From Geobacter sp. (GTDB lineage: Bacteria; Desulfobacterota; Desulfuromonadia; Geobacterales; Pseudopelobacteraceae): a stretch of 64,000 bases of DNA. Location: NCBI GenBank assembly GCA_025360785.1, contig JANYBN010000014.1, forward strand, positions 1 to 64,000, read 5' to 3'. The notes below the pieces were generated by a model. That model was not told the DNA's origin. It worked only from the letters and a program-made list of their open reading frames with translations, and searched no databases. Below, piece by piece: positions 26,670 to 35,270 of the stretch. A program made the translations under genes and the position numbers. How positions within the stretch are numbered: the stretch's first letter is position 1; each line of letters starts with the position of its first letter.

Positions 26670-27989
26670 TCAGTAGATATTAAAATTCTGCTGTTCCGAC
26701 ATCAGCCTTGCCCGTTCCGCCAACTCCTCGTTGCTCTGCTGCAACTCCTCCTGCTGAACCCGCAGTTCTTCAGTCTGCTGCTGCGCCTGCTGAAGAAGCT
26801 CTTTGACCTGTTGCCGCGACCGGTTGACGTTTAAAGCGATGGCAATTCCCTCTGTTGCCTGATTCAGAAAGGCAAAATCGCTGTCACTGAATAACCTGAA
26901 AGTACCTATTTCCAAAACCCCGGTCAGCAGCTCATTGTGTATGATCGGCATCACCACTAAATTCAACGGATCCGCCTCACCCATAGCCGAAACGATAGAC
27001 ATATAGTTATGCGGCACCGAATTAATGCAGATCATCTTTCTTTCCAATGCCGCCTGACCTGCCAGTCCTTCACCCGGATAAATAAGCTCGCTCCTGCGTT
27101 CCGAGGTTGAAATTGCGTAGGTTGCGATTGATTCAAGAGTCTCATCATTTTCATTATACTGATAGAAAACACCTACGCCACCACCAAGATAATCGATCAG
27201 AAAAGCAAGCGCCTTGTCTGCAAGTTCGACATTATTTTGATCACCACGCAGGATGTTGTTAAGATCATTCTGTCCGCTCTTGAATCTTATCTCGTTTCTT
27301 TGCCACTCCTCCAGCTCCATATTTCGTGACCTGGTTTTTCCTAGCAAATCTTTAAGATTTTCTGCCATTTTATTCATTGCCCTGCCAAGGGATGCGATTT
27401 CGTCGTTCCCTGTTGCATTAACAACTACAGTCAAATCACCATCAGCAAGCTTCTCTGACAAAGCTTCCATCTTTACAATGCGCCTTATGACGATCTGCTC
27501 ACTCAATATTTTCATGCCGAATATGAACAGTATAATCGCGGCAATAATGCTTATGCATATGATTATCAGGCTGTTACGAAGATTGGAGTCAATCATCGAA
27601 CTATTAAAACCTATTTCCAGAGAACCAAGCTTCTTGCCGTTTTCATCAGAAATACTTCTTTCTACCACAATATACGGATCGGAGTTCCTGCCAATTTCTT
27701 TTGTTAATGCAACACCGCTTGCATCGAAGAAAGTTGCAAAATCCACTTCCGGGTCTTTTTTGATTTCCTGAACATAACTATCAAGGTCAAAGTATTCAAA
27801 GTTTTTATACGACGAGATACTTACCTTGGATATAAAATCAACGGTTGAATTGGCTTTGGCGGTCAGCATAAGCTTGATGCCTGAAAAACTATTCATCGCC
27901 AGAAACATTCCGAGCAATGTGAGGAGCAACACCGTCAGGACGAGTGTCGGAACCATCAATTTATTACGAATAGAACTGAATAAATACAT
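26670..27989 (-). CDS. Membrane sensor HAMP-GAF-coiled coil without kinase domain
   Basis: 439 residues. A membrane helix near the start, a periplasmic sensor part (about 35-130), a second membrane helix (IIICISIIAAIILFIFGMKI), a HAMP linker (about 160-215), a GAF domain (about 255-390) and a coiled coil containing QQTEELRVQQEELQQSN. It stops after a short tail exactly where the paralogous kinase in the same operon continues into HisKA. The missing kinase is not a frame loss within view: the next gene, cheR, begins 18 bases later. It probably works together with another kinase subunit. The GAF and coiled coil are paralogous to those of the proteins at 28946 and 32654. Confidence 0.88.
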   Translation of the reverse strand: MYLFSSIRNKLMVPTLVLTVLLLTLLGMFLAMNSFSGIKLMLTAKANSTVDFISKVSISSYKNFEYFDLDSYVQEIKKDPEVDFATFFDASGVALTKEIGRNSDPYIVVERSISDENGKKLGSLEIGFNSSMIDSNLRNSLIIICISIIAAIILFIFGMKILSEQIVIRRIVKMEALSEKLADGDLTVVVNATGNDEIASLGRAMNKMAENLKDLLGKTRSRNMELEEWQRNEIRFKSGQNDLNNILRGDQNNVELADKALAFLIDYLGGGVGVFYQYNENDETLESIATYAISTSERRSELIYPGEGLAGQAALERKMICINSVPHNYMSIVSAMGEADPLNLVVMPIIHNELLTGVLEIGTFRLFSDSDFAFLNQATEGIAIALNVNRSRQQVKELLQQAQQQTEELRVQQEELQQSNEELAERARLMSEQQNFNIY

Positions 27990-28019
27990 TGTACAACCTC
28001 ACTGACATCAGAAAAATTA

Positions 28020-28877
28020 CTATTTGAAGTTAAAATCAAAAGACTTTGTTACTCCGGCTTTTTTTAACAAGAAGATAGTATGCTTGAAATCTGCCCGGGT
28101 TGTTGTTGCATACCCCTGAATACCTAATTTATTCTTTACCTCCAGAGCATCCGGAGACTTGTCGTTTTCAAGCGCAAGCAAAATCCGGGAGAGCCTGGCT
28201 GTTTTTTTGGCATCAGCTTTATTGGAAATCATAAGCGGCATTTCCGGATTTTCACCATTATCATCCTTCACCTTTTCAAGCCCTGGATATTTATCCTTAT
28301 ATTTTTCCCAGACCAGATTCTTTACAATTGCTACATCTGCAGCGCCTCTGGAGAGGGCATCTATAGCGCCCCCATGGGATGCAGCAATTTCTATCTTTGA
28401 GTTGATACTTTTGATTTTCGGGTTGGAACGATAATAAAACTCTCCGGAAGAGGCAAGCGCTGTAAAGATAATCCTCTTCCCGTTGAAATAATCAACCGTA
28501 TCCGTGAATTTTGACGCCCCCTTTCGCGCAATAACAACCGCATGGTAGGTGCTGCCACCACCTTTTGATACCGGTCTTGCAATTGGATAAGCAAGATCCT
28601 TGATAATAAGGGCACCGGCCACACCTGAACCGCTAAAAATGGCATCAACCGCTCCACTGGCAAACATTTTTGAAGCGGCAGAATAATTCGGCGCAGTCAC
28701 AAAGTCGACGTCAAAATCATTCTTTTTTAAATAGGTCATTAATGGGCTGTACCTCTCGGCAGCTCCTTTTTCATCCTGCATGAGAATGATTCTGAACTCT
28801 TTAGAATATGAAAAACCAGACGTCAATCCTACGACAAGAACCGACAGAACTACTATCAGCAGGCTTTTTGTTTTCAT
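28020..28877 (-). CDS. PhnD-type periplasmic binding protein, orphan
   Basis: 285 residues from ATG 28877, which follows GGGGGAT; an ATG five codons upstream has a poorer site. A Sec signal peptide is clear (KTKSLLIVVLSVLVVGLTSG). The mature part has the fold of phosphate/phosphite/phosphonate binding proteins: RYSPLMTYLKKN early, SGSGVAGALI, and ADVAIVKNLVWEKYK. No ABC ATPase or permease lies nearby. Its place between a hybrid kinase and a membrane sensor suggests that it binds a ligand in the periplasm and reports to one of the sensors, not that it feeds a transporter (inference). Confidence 0.85.
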   Translation of the reverse strand: MKTKSLLIVVLSVLVVGLTSGFSYSKEFRIILMQDEKGAAERYSPLMTYLKKNDFDVDFVTAPNYSAASKMFASGAVDAIFSGSGVAGALIIKDLAYPIARPVSKGGGSTYHAVVIARKGASKFTDTVDYFNGKRIIFTALASSGEFYYRSNPKIKSINSKIEIAASHGGAIDALSRGAADVAIVKNLVWEKYKDKYPGLEKVKDDNGENPEMPLMISNKADAKKTARLSRILLALENDKSPDALEVKNKLGIQGYATTTRADFKHTIFLLKKAGVTKSFDFNFK

Positions 28878-28945
28878 GATCCAATCCCCCATTTATCCCG
28901 TATTATCCAGAGAACGCTCATCAACCCCATCAACCCCATCAACCT

Positions 28946-31900
28946 TTATCTCCCGATCTCCATTGTTTCAGAAGATGCTTTAGAATACATCCAGACACGC
29001 AAAAGCGAGAATAATTTTTCGATATCGACCGGTTTGGGAATATAGTCGCTGGCACCGGCCTTCAGGCACTCCTCGCGGTCACCCTTCATCGCCTTGGCGG
29101 TCAGGGCGATAATCGGCAGTGAATTGAACCTGGGATCCTTCCTGATGCAACGCATCGCCTCGTAGCCATCCATTTCCGGCATCATGATATCCATAAGAAC
29201 CAGGTCGATTTCAGGAAATGCATCCAGCTGTTTAAGAGCCTCAACTCCGTTTTCCGCCTCATAAATGATGATATTCTTTTCCGACAGAGCGCTGGAGAGC
29301 GAGAAAATATTGCGCATATCGTCATCTACGATAAGAATTTTTTTACCATCCAGCATCGCCTCATTGTCCAGAGCCGTCCGGATCATGCGCTGTTTACCTG
29401 GATCAAGCGAGGTTTCTACCAGGTGGAGAAAGAGCGTTACTTCATTCAGCAGCCGTTCAGGGCTTTTGGCTCCCTTGATGATGATGCTCTCGGCATAGTG
29501 ATGCAGCCGTCTTTCATCTTCGTGAGTCAGTTCACGACCGGTGTGGATAATGACCGGAATTCGGCGCTCAGGATCGAGTTTTTTCAACTCTTCCAGAAGA
29601 TCGAAGGCTCCCATGTCGGCCAACCCCAGATCAAGCACTATGCAGTCGAACTGCTCGCTGGAGAGAAGTTTAATGGCCAGTGCTCCACTATCTGCAACAG
29701 TAATAGTAACGTTTCTCTCTTCCAGAAGGGCAACCATCGCAGTGGCCTGATCCTGGTCGTCCTCAACAATCAGGAGCATTTTCATGGTCTTTTCAATGGC
29801 TGCCTCAAGGGTACCAAAGACGGTATCAAGCTGTTCACTGTTCACCGGTTTGGTAACGAAACCGATGGCACCCATGCTCATCGCCTTCTGACGTTCCTCC
29901 AGACAGGTGATGAAATGCACCGGAATATGCCGGGTTACCGGATTGTCCTTCAAGCTGCGCATGACGCCCCACCCATCGATATGCGGAAGCATGACATCCA
30001 GAATAATCGCACTGGGATGATAACGCTCGGCCAGGGCAATACCGCTCTCACCGTCGGCGGCCACCAGAACGGTAAAACTGCGCCCCCGCACCATATCTGC
30101 CAATATCCCGGCAAAGGTCAGGTCATCCTCGATGATCAGGATGCTTTTGTCACCGTTTTGAACACTCTCGCGATCATCCGGTATCGGCGCCGGCAGCGGA
30201 TCAAAGGACTTGCTCCTGAGCGTTGCAGCTTCCGTTATTAGGGAAGCTGAGAAGACAGCCGCCGGTATTTTCGGCACGGCCGTTTGCTCGATCGCCTGTT
30301 CGATGCTGCAGAGACCCTTTACCGGAAGATACAGGGTAAAGGTGCTCCCCTTCCCTGCCTCGCTGGTCAATGAGATTTCGCCACCCATCGAACGGGCAAG
30401 CTGGCGCGAGATGGAAAGTCCCAGACCGGTGCCGCCGTAGGTACGGCTGGTGCTGCCGTCTGCCTGCTGAAAGGCTGAAAAAACCAGCGTCTGTTTGTCA
30501 ACAGGTATACCGATGCCGGTGTCGGTCACGGCAAAGGCCACTGTTGCAGTTTTGAGCGGAGTTTCCTTGGCATCAGGGGTATAAGTATGAAGAGAAACCG
30601 CCCCCTGGCTTGTGAACTTGCAGGCATTGGAAAGGAGATTTTTAAGGATCTGCTGCGTTCTCTGGCTATCGGTGATGATTGTTTCAGGTGCTGATTTATC
30701 CACTGTTGCAGAGAAGTCGATACCCTTGTCTCCGGCTATCGGATTAAAGGTGGCTTCAAGCTGTTCGCATATATCCGACGGCATCAGCTCTTCATAGTGA
30801 AATTCCATATGTCCCGATTCAATCTTGGAGAGATCAAGGATATCGTTAATCAGATCGAGCAGATCTCGACCGGCTCCGTTGATGGTGGCCGCAAATTCAA
30901 CCTGTTTGCTGGTCAGATTTCCTTCGCGGTTATCCTTAAGGAGACTGGACAGAATCATCAGACTGTTTAGAGGCGTGCGCAGTTCATGCGACATATTGGC
31001 CAGAAATTCGGACTTATAGGTACTCACCCGCCCAAGCTCATCGGCCTTGCGCTGCAATTCGCGGCTTGCCTCCTCCACCTCGCGGTTTTTGGCTCTAATC
31101 TGTTCGCGCTGCTGTTCCAGCATATGTGCCCGCTCTTCCAATTCTTCATTGGTCTGCTGCAGTTCCTCCTGCTGAACACGCAACTCTTCCGTCTGTCCTT
31201 GAGTCTGCTCCAGAAGTTCGTTTACCAGCTGCCGTGATTTGTTGACGCTGAACTCGATCCCGACTGTTTCCAAAGCCTGCGTAAGAAAGGCAATATCATC
31301 ATCACTGAACTGCTTGAATGAACCGAGTTCCAATACCCCTATTAGTGTAGCGCCATGAAGAATCGGCATTGCCAGGATTGAAGCGGGGTTTGCCTCCCCG
31401 ATACCGGAACCGATGGGGAGATAGTCGTCCGGAACTGTGGTTATGCAAATCGAGTTGCGTTCCAGCGCGACCTGACCAGCCACTCCTTCACCAGGTCTTA
31501 TCTGATCATTTAGCCGTTTTCGGCGAGTAAATGCGTAACTGGCTGCGATCCGCAACATGTCGCTATGTTCGTCTATCAGATACAGAGCGCCGCTACCGGC
31601 CTCCAGAAATTTTGCCAGAAAAGCAAGTGCGCTATGTGCCAGTTCAGAAGTGGAGTGTTCGCCCCGCAAAATCTTGTTAAAGTCATTTTGGCCGGTTTTC
31701 AGGCGATCCCGACGTTGCTCCTCGTCACGCATTGTGCGGAGAGCTGCTGTCATTTGAGCAAATGATTTATCCAGTGATGACTGCGCCTCACTCATGCCGA
31801 CCATGCTGACAAGCAGCATCCCGGCCTCGTCTGAGCTTGCCTGATATTCTTCAAGAGCAATAGATTCGGAAATCATCACCTCCTGCTCCAGATCACCGGA

Positions 31901-32635
31901 TGCAATCGCTTCAACCAGCCTGGAGCGCTCCCGCGCTGTTTTCTCCTGGCGGAGGATAATGTCGAGCGAAAACCGGAGCGGATTGACCACACTGCGGGTA
32001 ATCAGCAGCGCCATGATCGTCGCCAAAAGCGCCGTGCCGCACGCAAGCAGCAGCATGATTTTTCCTGATGCGCGTCCGGTGGCGGCATTGGTCTCGGAAA
32101 TATTCTTTGCGTGCGCCACGAGATAGTTCTGCAACTTATCAATTGCATTAATTTCTGCCTGCTCTGCGGCTTTAACCACATCAGAGTCGCTATAGGAGCG
32201 GACTTCCTCTTTTTTTCCTGCTCGGGAAAGGGATATGATTTCGCTGATGCGGGGAGTATAGGCCAGCCGTGTCTGCTGCAGGATGGCGAGCAGTTTTTTT
32301 GCTTCGTCATCAGGGAGTGCGTGCTCTATAGCATCTACGGCTGTATCAATCTCTCCGCGAAACTTTACGATCCGTCCTTCATAATAGGTTGTTTCCTGTT
32401 GGTCTTTTGCCAGGATAAGCTCACGGATATTGGTGCGTACTCGTTGAAAATTGGCGGCGATATCGCCAATGTGTTCCAACGGAACCACCCCTCTCTGATA
32501 CATGATCGTGTCGGCATTTTGGATCAGATTAATCTGCGAATACCCAAAAAGCCCGATAGCAACGGCGATACAGACAAGCGTGCCAAATCCGGTCAGCAGT
32601 TTGTTTCGTATTTTCATGTCAGCGTATAAGCCCAT
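28946..32635 (-). CDS. Large hybrid histidine kinase 4HB-HAMP-GAF-HisKA-HATPase-REC-REC-REC
   Basis: 1229 residues. An N-terminal membrane helix (TGFGTLVCIAVAIGLFGY), a four-helix-bundle MCP-like periplasmic domain, a second helix (IMLLLACGTALLATIMALLI), HAMP, a GAF domain (about 330-465), a coiled coil with EELRVQQEELQQTNEEL, HisKA with phospho-His in FLANMSHELRTPLNSL, a HATPase domain (GTGLGLSISRQLARSMGG), then three receivers: Asp in IILDVMLPHIDG, Asp in IVLDLGLADMG, and Asp in VLMDIMMPEMDG. The second receiver has a degenerate tail (IIIKGAKSPERLL in place of KP). Start at ATG 32635 behind AAGGGAA. It lies 18 bases downstream of a kinase-less GAF sensor gene. Confidence 0.95.
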   Translation of the reverse strand: MGLYADMKIRNKLLTGFGTLVCIAVAIGLFGYSQINLIQNADTIMYQRGVVPLEHIGDIAANFQRVRTNIRELILAKDQQETTYYEGRIVKFRGEIDTAVDAIEHALPDDEAKKLLAILQQTRLAYTPRISEIISLSRAGKKEEVRSYSDSDVVKAAEQAEINAIDKLQNYLVAHAKNISETNAATGRASGKIMLLLACGTALLATIMALLITRSVVNPLRFSLDIILRQEKTARERSRLVEAIASGDLEQEVMISESIALEEYQASSDEAGMLLVSMVGMSEAQSSLDKSFAQMTAALRTMRDEEQRRDRLKTGQNDFNKILRGEHSTSELAHSALAFLAKFLEAGSGALYLIDEHSDMLRIAASYAFTRRKRLNDQIRPGEGVAGQVALERNSICITTVPDDYLPIGSGIGEANPASILAMPILHGATLIGVLELGSFKQFSDDDIAFLTQALETVGIEFSVNKSRQLVNELLEQTQGQTEELRVQQEELQQTNEELEERAHMLEQQREQIRAKNREVEEASRELQRKADELGRVSTYKSEFLANMSHELRTPLNSLMILSSLLKDNREGNLTSKQVEFAATINGAGRDLLDLINDILDLSKIESGHMEFHYEELMPSDICEQLEATFNPIAGDKGIDFSATVDKSAPETIITDSQRTQQILKNLLSNACKFTSQGAVSLHTYTPDAKETPLKTATVAFAVTDTGIGIPVDKQTLVFSAFQQADGSTSRTYGGTGLGLSISRQLARSMGGEISLTSEAGKGSTFTLYLPVKGLCSIEQAIEQTAVPKIPAAVFSASLITEAATLRSKSFDPLPAPIPDDRESVQNGDKSILIIEDDLTFAGILADMVRGRSFTVLVAADGESGIALAERYHPSAIILDVMLPHIDGWGVMRSLKDNPVTRHIPVHFITCLEERQKAMSMGAIGFVTKPVNSEQLDTVFGTLEAAIEKTMKMLLIVEDDQDQATAMVALLEERNVTITVADSGALAIKLLSSEQFDCIVLDLGLADMGAFDLLEELKKLDPERRIPVIIHTGRELTHEDERRLHHYAESIIIKGAKSPERLLNEVTLFLHLVETSLDPGKQRMIRTALDNEAMLDGKKILIVDDDMRNIFSLSSALSEKNIIIYEAENGVEALKQLDAFPEIDLVLMDIMMPEMDGYEAMRCIRKDPRFNSLPIIALTAKAMKGDREECLKAGASDYIPKPVDIEKLFSLLRVWMYSKASSETMEIGR

Positions 32636-32653
32636 AAAATTCCCTTTTCAGGT

Positions 32654-34120
32654 TTAATTGATTACTCTTGAGTGTTGTTCCACCAGCATTCGGGCCCTCT
32701 CAGCCAGCTCTTCGTTGGTTTGCTGCAACTCTTCCTGCTGTACCCGCAACTCTTCAGCCTGCGCCTGCGTTTGATCCAAAAGTTCATTCACCTGCTGACG
32801 TGAATGATTTACGCTCACCGCAATGCCGATCACCTCAGACGCCAGTCGCAAAAATTCGCTGTCATCATCGCTGAAGTTCTTAAATGACCCGAGTTCAAGT
32901 ACCGCGACCAATTGTTCATTATGCGACACCGGCAAGGCAACAATATCAAGGGGGGATGATTCACCAAGCGCCGATCCTGTTGGAAGATAGCCATGTGGAA
33001 CCGGGGTAAGACGGATAGTTGATCGACTTACCAATACCTGCCCCGCCAGTCCCTCACCAGGTGCGATACGTTTGTTCAGTCGGGACTCCCCGGTAATCGC
33101 AAAGGTGGAGATGACCAGAAGCGATCCATCACCGGCATCAACTGCATAAAAAGCACCCACCGCCGCACCCAGGTAACGAATCAAAAAACTGAGCGTCTTA
33201 TCAGCTAAATCTTGCGGTTTACTGTCGCCGCGCACGATTGCATTCAGCTGATTGAGTCCGCTGTTGAACCAGTCACGCCGGTTCAGTTTAAGTGCCGCAT
33301 CCGAAACCCGCCTTTCAAGAGTGGCGTTGAGTTCGGATAGTTCGCGATGCTGTTTTTCTAGCTCTTCCTCATAGATCAAACTCTGGAATTTCATTTCCGT
33401 CCAATAGGTGGCAATAAAAAACGGAATCGCCCAGATATGGAGGTTATGACGAACAGGGGCAAATATAGCAACATACTGTTCGGACGTTGCTATATTCACA
33501 ATCATCAGCAATTCATCCAGAAACAGAAATCCGATGCCGGCTATAAGTGGGAATGAAACACGACTCCCCCGCATCCTGTCCATTACAAACCCGGTCAGGG
33601 CCGTCCCCAGAATCAGGAATGCGGCCAGACGGAACGCCAGATCGCCCCAATAGAGGGCAAAAGAGATTTTGGGGTGTGCCAGCAGATAAATGGGCCATTC
33701 GATAGCGGTTGCCAGATATATGAAAAACGTTATAACTACGCCAACGGGGAGGTAAACAGCCTGATATCTCTTGCCGCTGCCTCCGTAACGCATAAAAGAT
33801 GAAGCGATGAAGATACCCACCAGCAAGGTGGCTGCGTGTTCCAGAGGCGGATAGTATCGATAAAAAACGTCGAAATTGAAATGTCCGCGCGAGCTCCCGT
33901 ATTCCGCCAGAAACATCAACAGCTCGCGGGCGGTGCCTGCCAGGGCGGCCAACACCATAATGAGATCACGGCGGTTATCCTTGCGGCGCCATTCGCTTCC
34001 AGCTATAACCACCAGCACCAGCCAGAAAAAAGACGGCAAAAGAAAGCGTACCACGGTGCCGGAAGCTTCCCCCCCCTTACCGCCGCCAAAATTGACCAGA
34101 ATATCAATAATATCGTTCAC
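32654..34120 (-). CDS. Multi-pass membrane GAF-coiled coil sensor without kinase domain
   Basis: 488 residues. About six or seven hydrophobic segments fill residues 20-235 (for example FLLPSFFWLVLVVIAG; FAPVRHNLHIWAIPFFIATYW). A coiled coil, a GAF domain (about 295-430) and a final coiled coil with AEELRVQQEELQQTNEELA follow, and the protein ends about 15 residues later. The GAF and coil are paralogous to those of the adjacent hybrid kinase, but HisKA and HATPase are absent. As with the protein at 26670 it ends at the point where the kinase would start. The N-terminal membrane part resembles 7TM-type sensor regions; its ligand is unknown. Confidence 0.87.
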   Translation of the reverse strand: MNDIIDILVNFGGGKGGEASGTVVRFLLPSFFWLVLVVIAGSEWRRKDNRRDLIMVLAALAGTARELLMFLAEYGSSRGHFNFDVFYRYYPPLEHAATLLVGIFIASSFMRYGGSGKRYQAVYLPVGVVITFFIYLATAIEWPIYLLAHPKISFALYWGDLAFRLAAFLILGTALTGFVMDRMRGSRVSFPLIAGIGFLFLDELLMIVNIATSEQYVAIFAPVRHNLHIWAIPFFIATYWTEMKFQSLIYEEELEKQHRELSELNATLERRVSDAALKLNRRDWFNSGLNQLNAIVRGDSKPQDLADKTLSFLIRYLGAAVGAFYAVDAGDGSLLVISTFAITGESRLNKRIAPGEGLAGQVLVSRSTIRLTPVPHGYLPTGSALGESSPLDIVALPVSHNEQLVAVLELGSFKNFSDDDSEFLRLASEVIGIAVSVNHSRQQVNELLDQTQAQAEELRVQQEELQQTNEELAERARMLVEQHSRVIN

Positions 34121-34158
34121 ATCAAGCTCCTGAAACCATTAATGTATGAATTTACTGT

Positions 34159-35142
34159 TCATCCGATTACAACCTGGTTGCGCCCGCTATCTTTGGCACA
34201 ATACAGGGCTCCATCCGCCCTTTTGATCAGAGCATCCAGATCTTCGCCTTCCTGAAGCTGCACCACACCAAAGCTGGCTGACAAGCTTATCGGGGTAGCA
34301 ATAATGCACTTATAATGTTGTTCAGGGTTGGAATGCTGTCCAAAGGCGACCCGTATCCGCTCGGCCAGAGCGGCCGCCGCCTCGCACGCAGTGTGCGGAA
34401 GAATGATAATGAACTCTTCACCACCCCAACGGGCGGCAACATCCTCTGTCCTGATCATTTCCCGCAGCAGATCGGCAAACAGCTTCAGAACCTTGTCACC
34501 CTCGCTGTGACCAAAGGTGTCGTTCACAACCTTGAAGTGATCAAGGTCGATCATAATCAGGGAAAGCGGGTACTCATGGCGACGTGCTGCACTCAGGGCA
34601 GCGGCTAAACAATCGTTAAAAGAACGGCGATTGGATAGATTGGTCAGCTCATCGGTTGCTGCCAGACGTGAAATTGTCTCGTTGGCCTCTTTAAGTTCCG
34701 CTGTACGTTCATCAACGACCTGTTCAAGATGACTGTAAAATGCTTCTATAACCTTGCGCTGCTGGTACAGTTCCTGGAAAACTCTTACCTTGCTGCGCAG
34801 GATCACCGGTTCAAACGGTTTTATCAGGTAATCCACGGCCCCGGTTTCATACCCTTCAATCTGATCGAGAAGTTCTTTCATGCCGGCGGTAACAAAGATT
34901 ACCGGAAAATGACTTGTTTTAGGGTTTGAGCGGATAAGCCGGGCCACCTCAAAGCCGTTCATGCCAGGCATCTGGACATCAAGTAGAATCAGCGCAAAGT
35001 CATGTTTCAGTGACTGCCGCAAAGCATCGTTCCCTGATTTAGCGGTAATAATGTCAAACCCCATATCGGCTATAACTGCTTCCAGGGCCAGAATGTTTTG
35101 CGGTAGATCATCGACAATAAGTATTGGAACTTTTTCAGTCAT
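34159..35142 (-). CDS. REC-GGDEF diguanylate cyclase
   Basis: 327 residues. N-terminal receiver (PILIVDDLPQN; Asp in LILLDVQMPGMNG; Lys in LIKPFEP), a coiled coil with VVDERTAELKEAN, and a GGDEF domain with the active motif RWGGEEFIII. An inhibitory I-site RTED stands five residues before the GGEEF, as in product-inhibited cyclases. It makes c-di-GMP from GTP when phosphorylated. It appears to be the first gene of the signalling operon; its receiver is a paralogue of the one at the start of the REC-PAS kinase (23085), so both may receive phosphate from the same source. Confidence 0.95.
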   Translation of the reverse strand: MTEKVPILIVDDLPQNILALEAVIADMGFDIITAKSGNDALRQSLKHDFALILLDVQMPGMNGFEVARLIRSNPKTSHFPVIFVTAGMKELLDQIEGYETGAVDYLIKPFEPVILRSKVRVFQELYQQRKVIEAFYSHLEQVVDERTAELKEANETISRLAATDELTNLSNRRSFNDCLAAALSAARRHEYPLSLIMIDLDHFKVVNDTFGHSEGDKVLKLFADLLREMIRTEDVAARWGGEEFIIILPHTACEAAAALAERIRVAFGQHSNPEQHYKCIIATPISLSASFGVVQLQEGEDLDALIKRADGALYCAKDSGRNQVVIG

Positions 35143-35270
35143 AAGTTTTCCTTATGGATCGGCATTCAAAAACGGCCACATTAGCATGATTTCAGAGGAG
35201 TCTCCACTTTTCCGGCCTTACCGTTTAACTATTATCGTTAAACATTTTCTACTCGCAAATTAACTGAAGC

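Noticed and set aside
28919..28942. CATCAACCC repeated about three times
   Set aside because: A short simple tandem repeat in the gap between two genes; too small to call a CRISPR or a regulatory array.
29423..30241. A 272-residue plus-strand frame
   Set aside because: It is antisense to the receivers of the large hybrid kinase, which are unmistakable.
35223..35243. GTTTAAC / GTTAAAC inverted repeat after the MFS gene
   Set aside because: A weak AT-rich stem without a clear T-run on the minus strand; not firm enough to list as a terminator.
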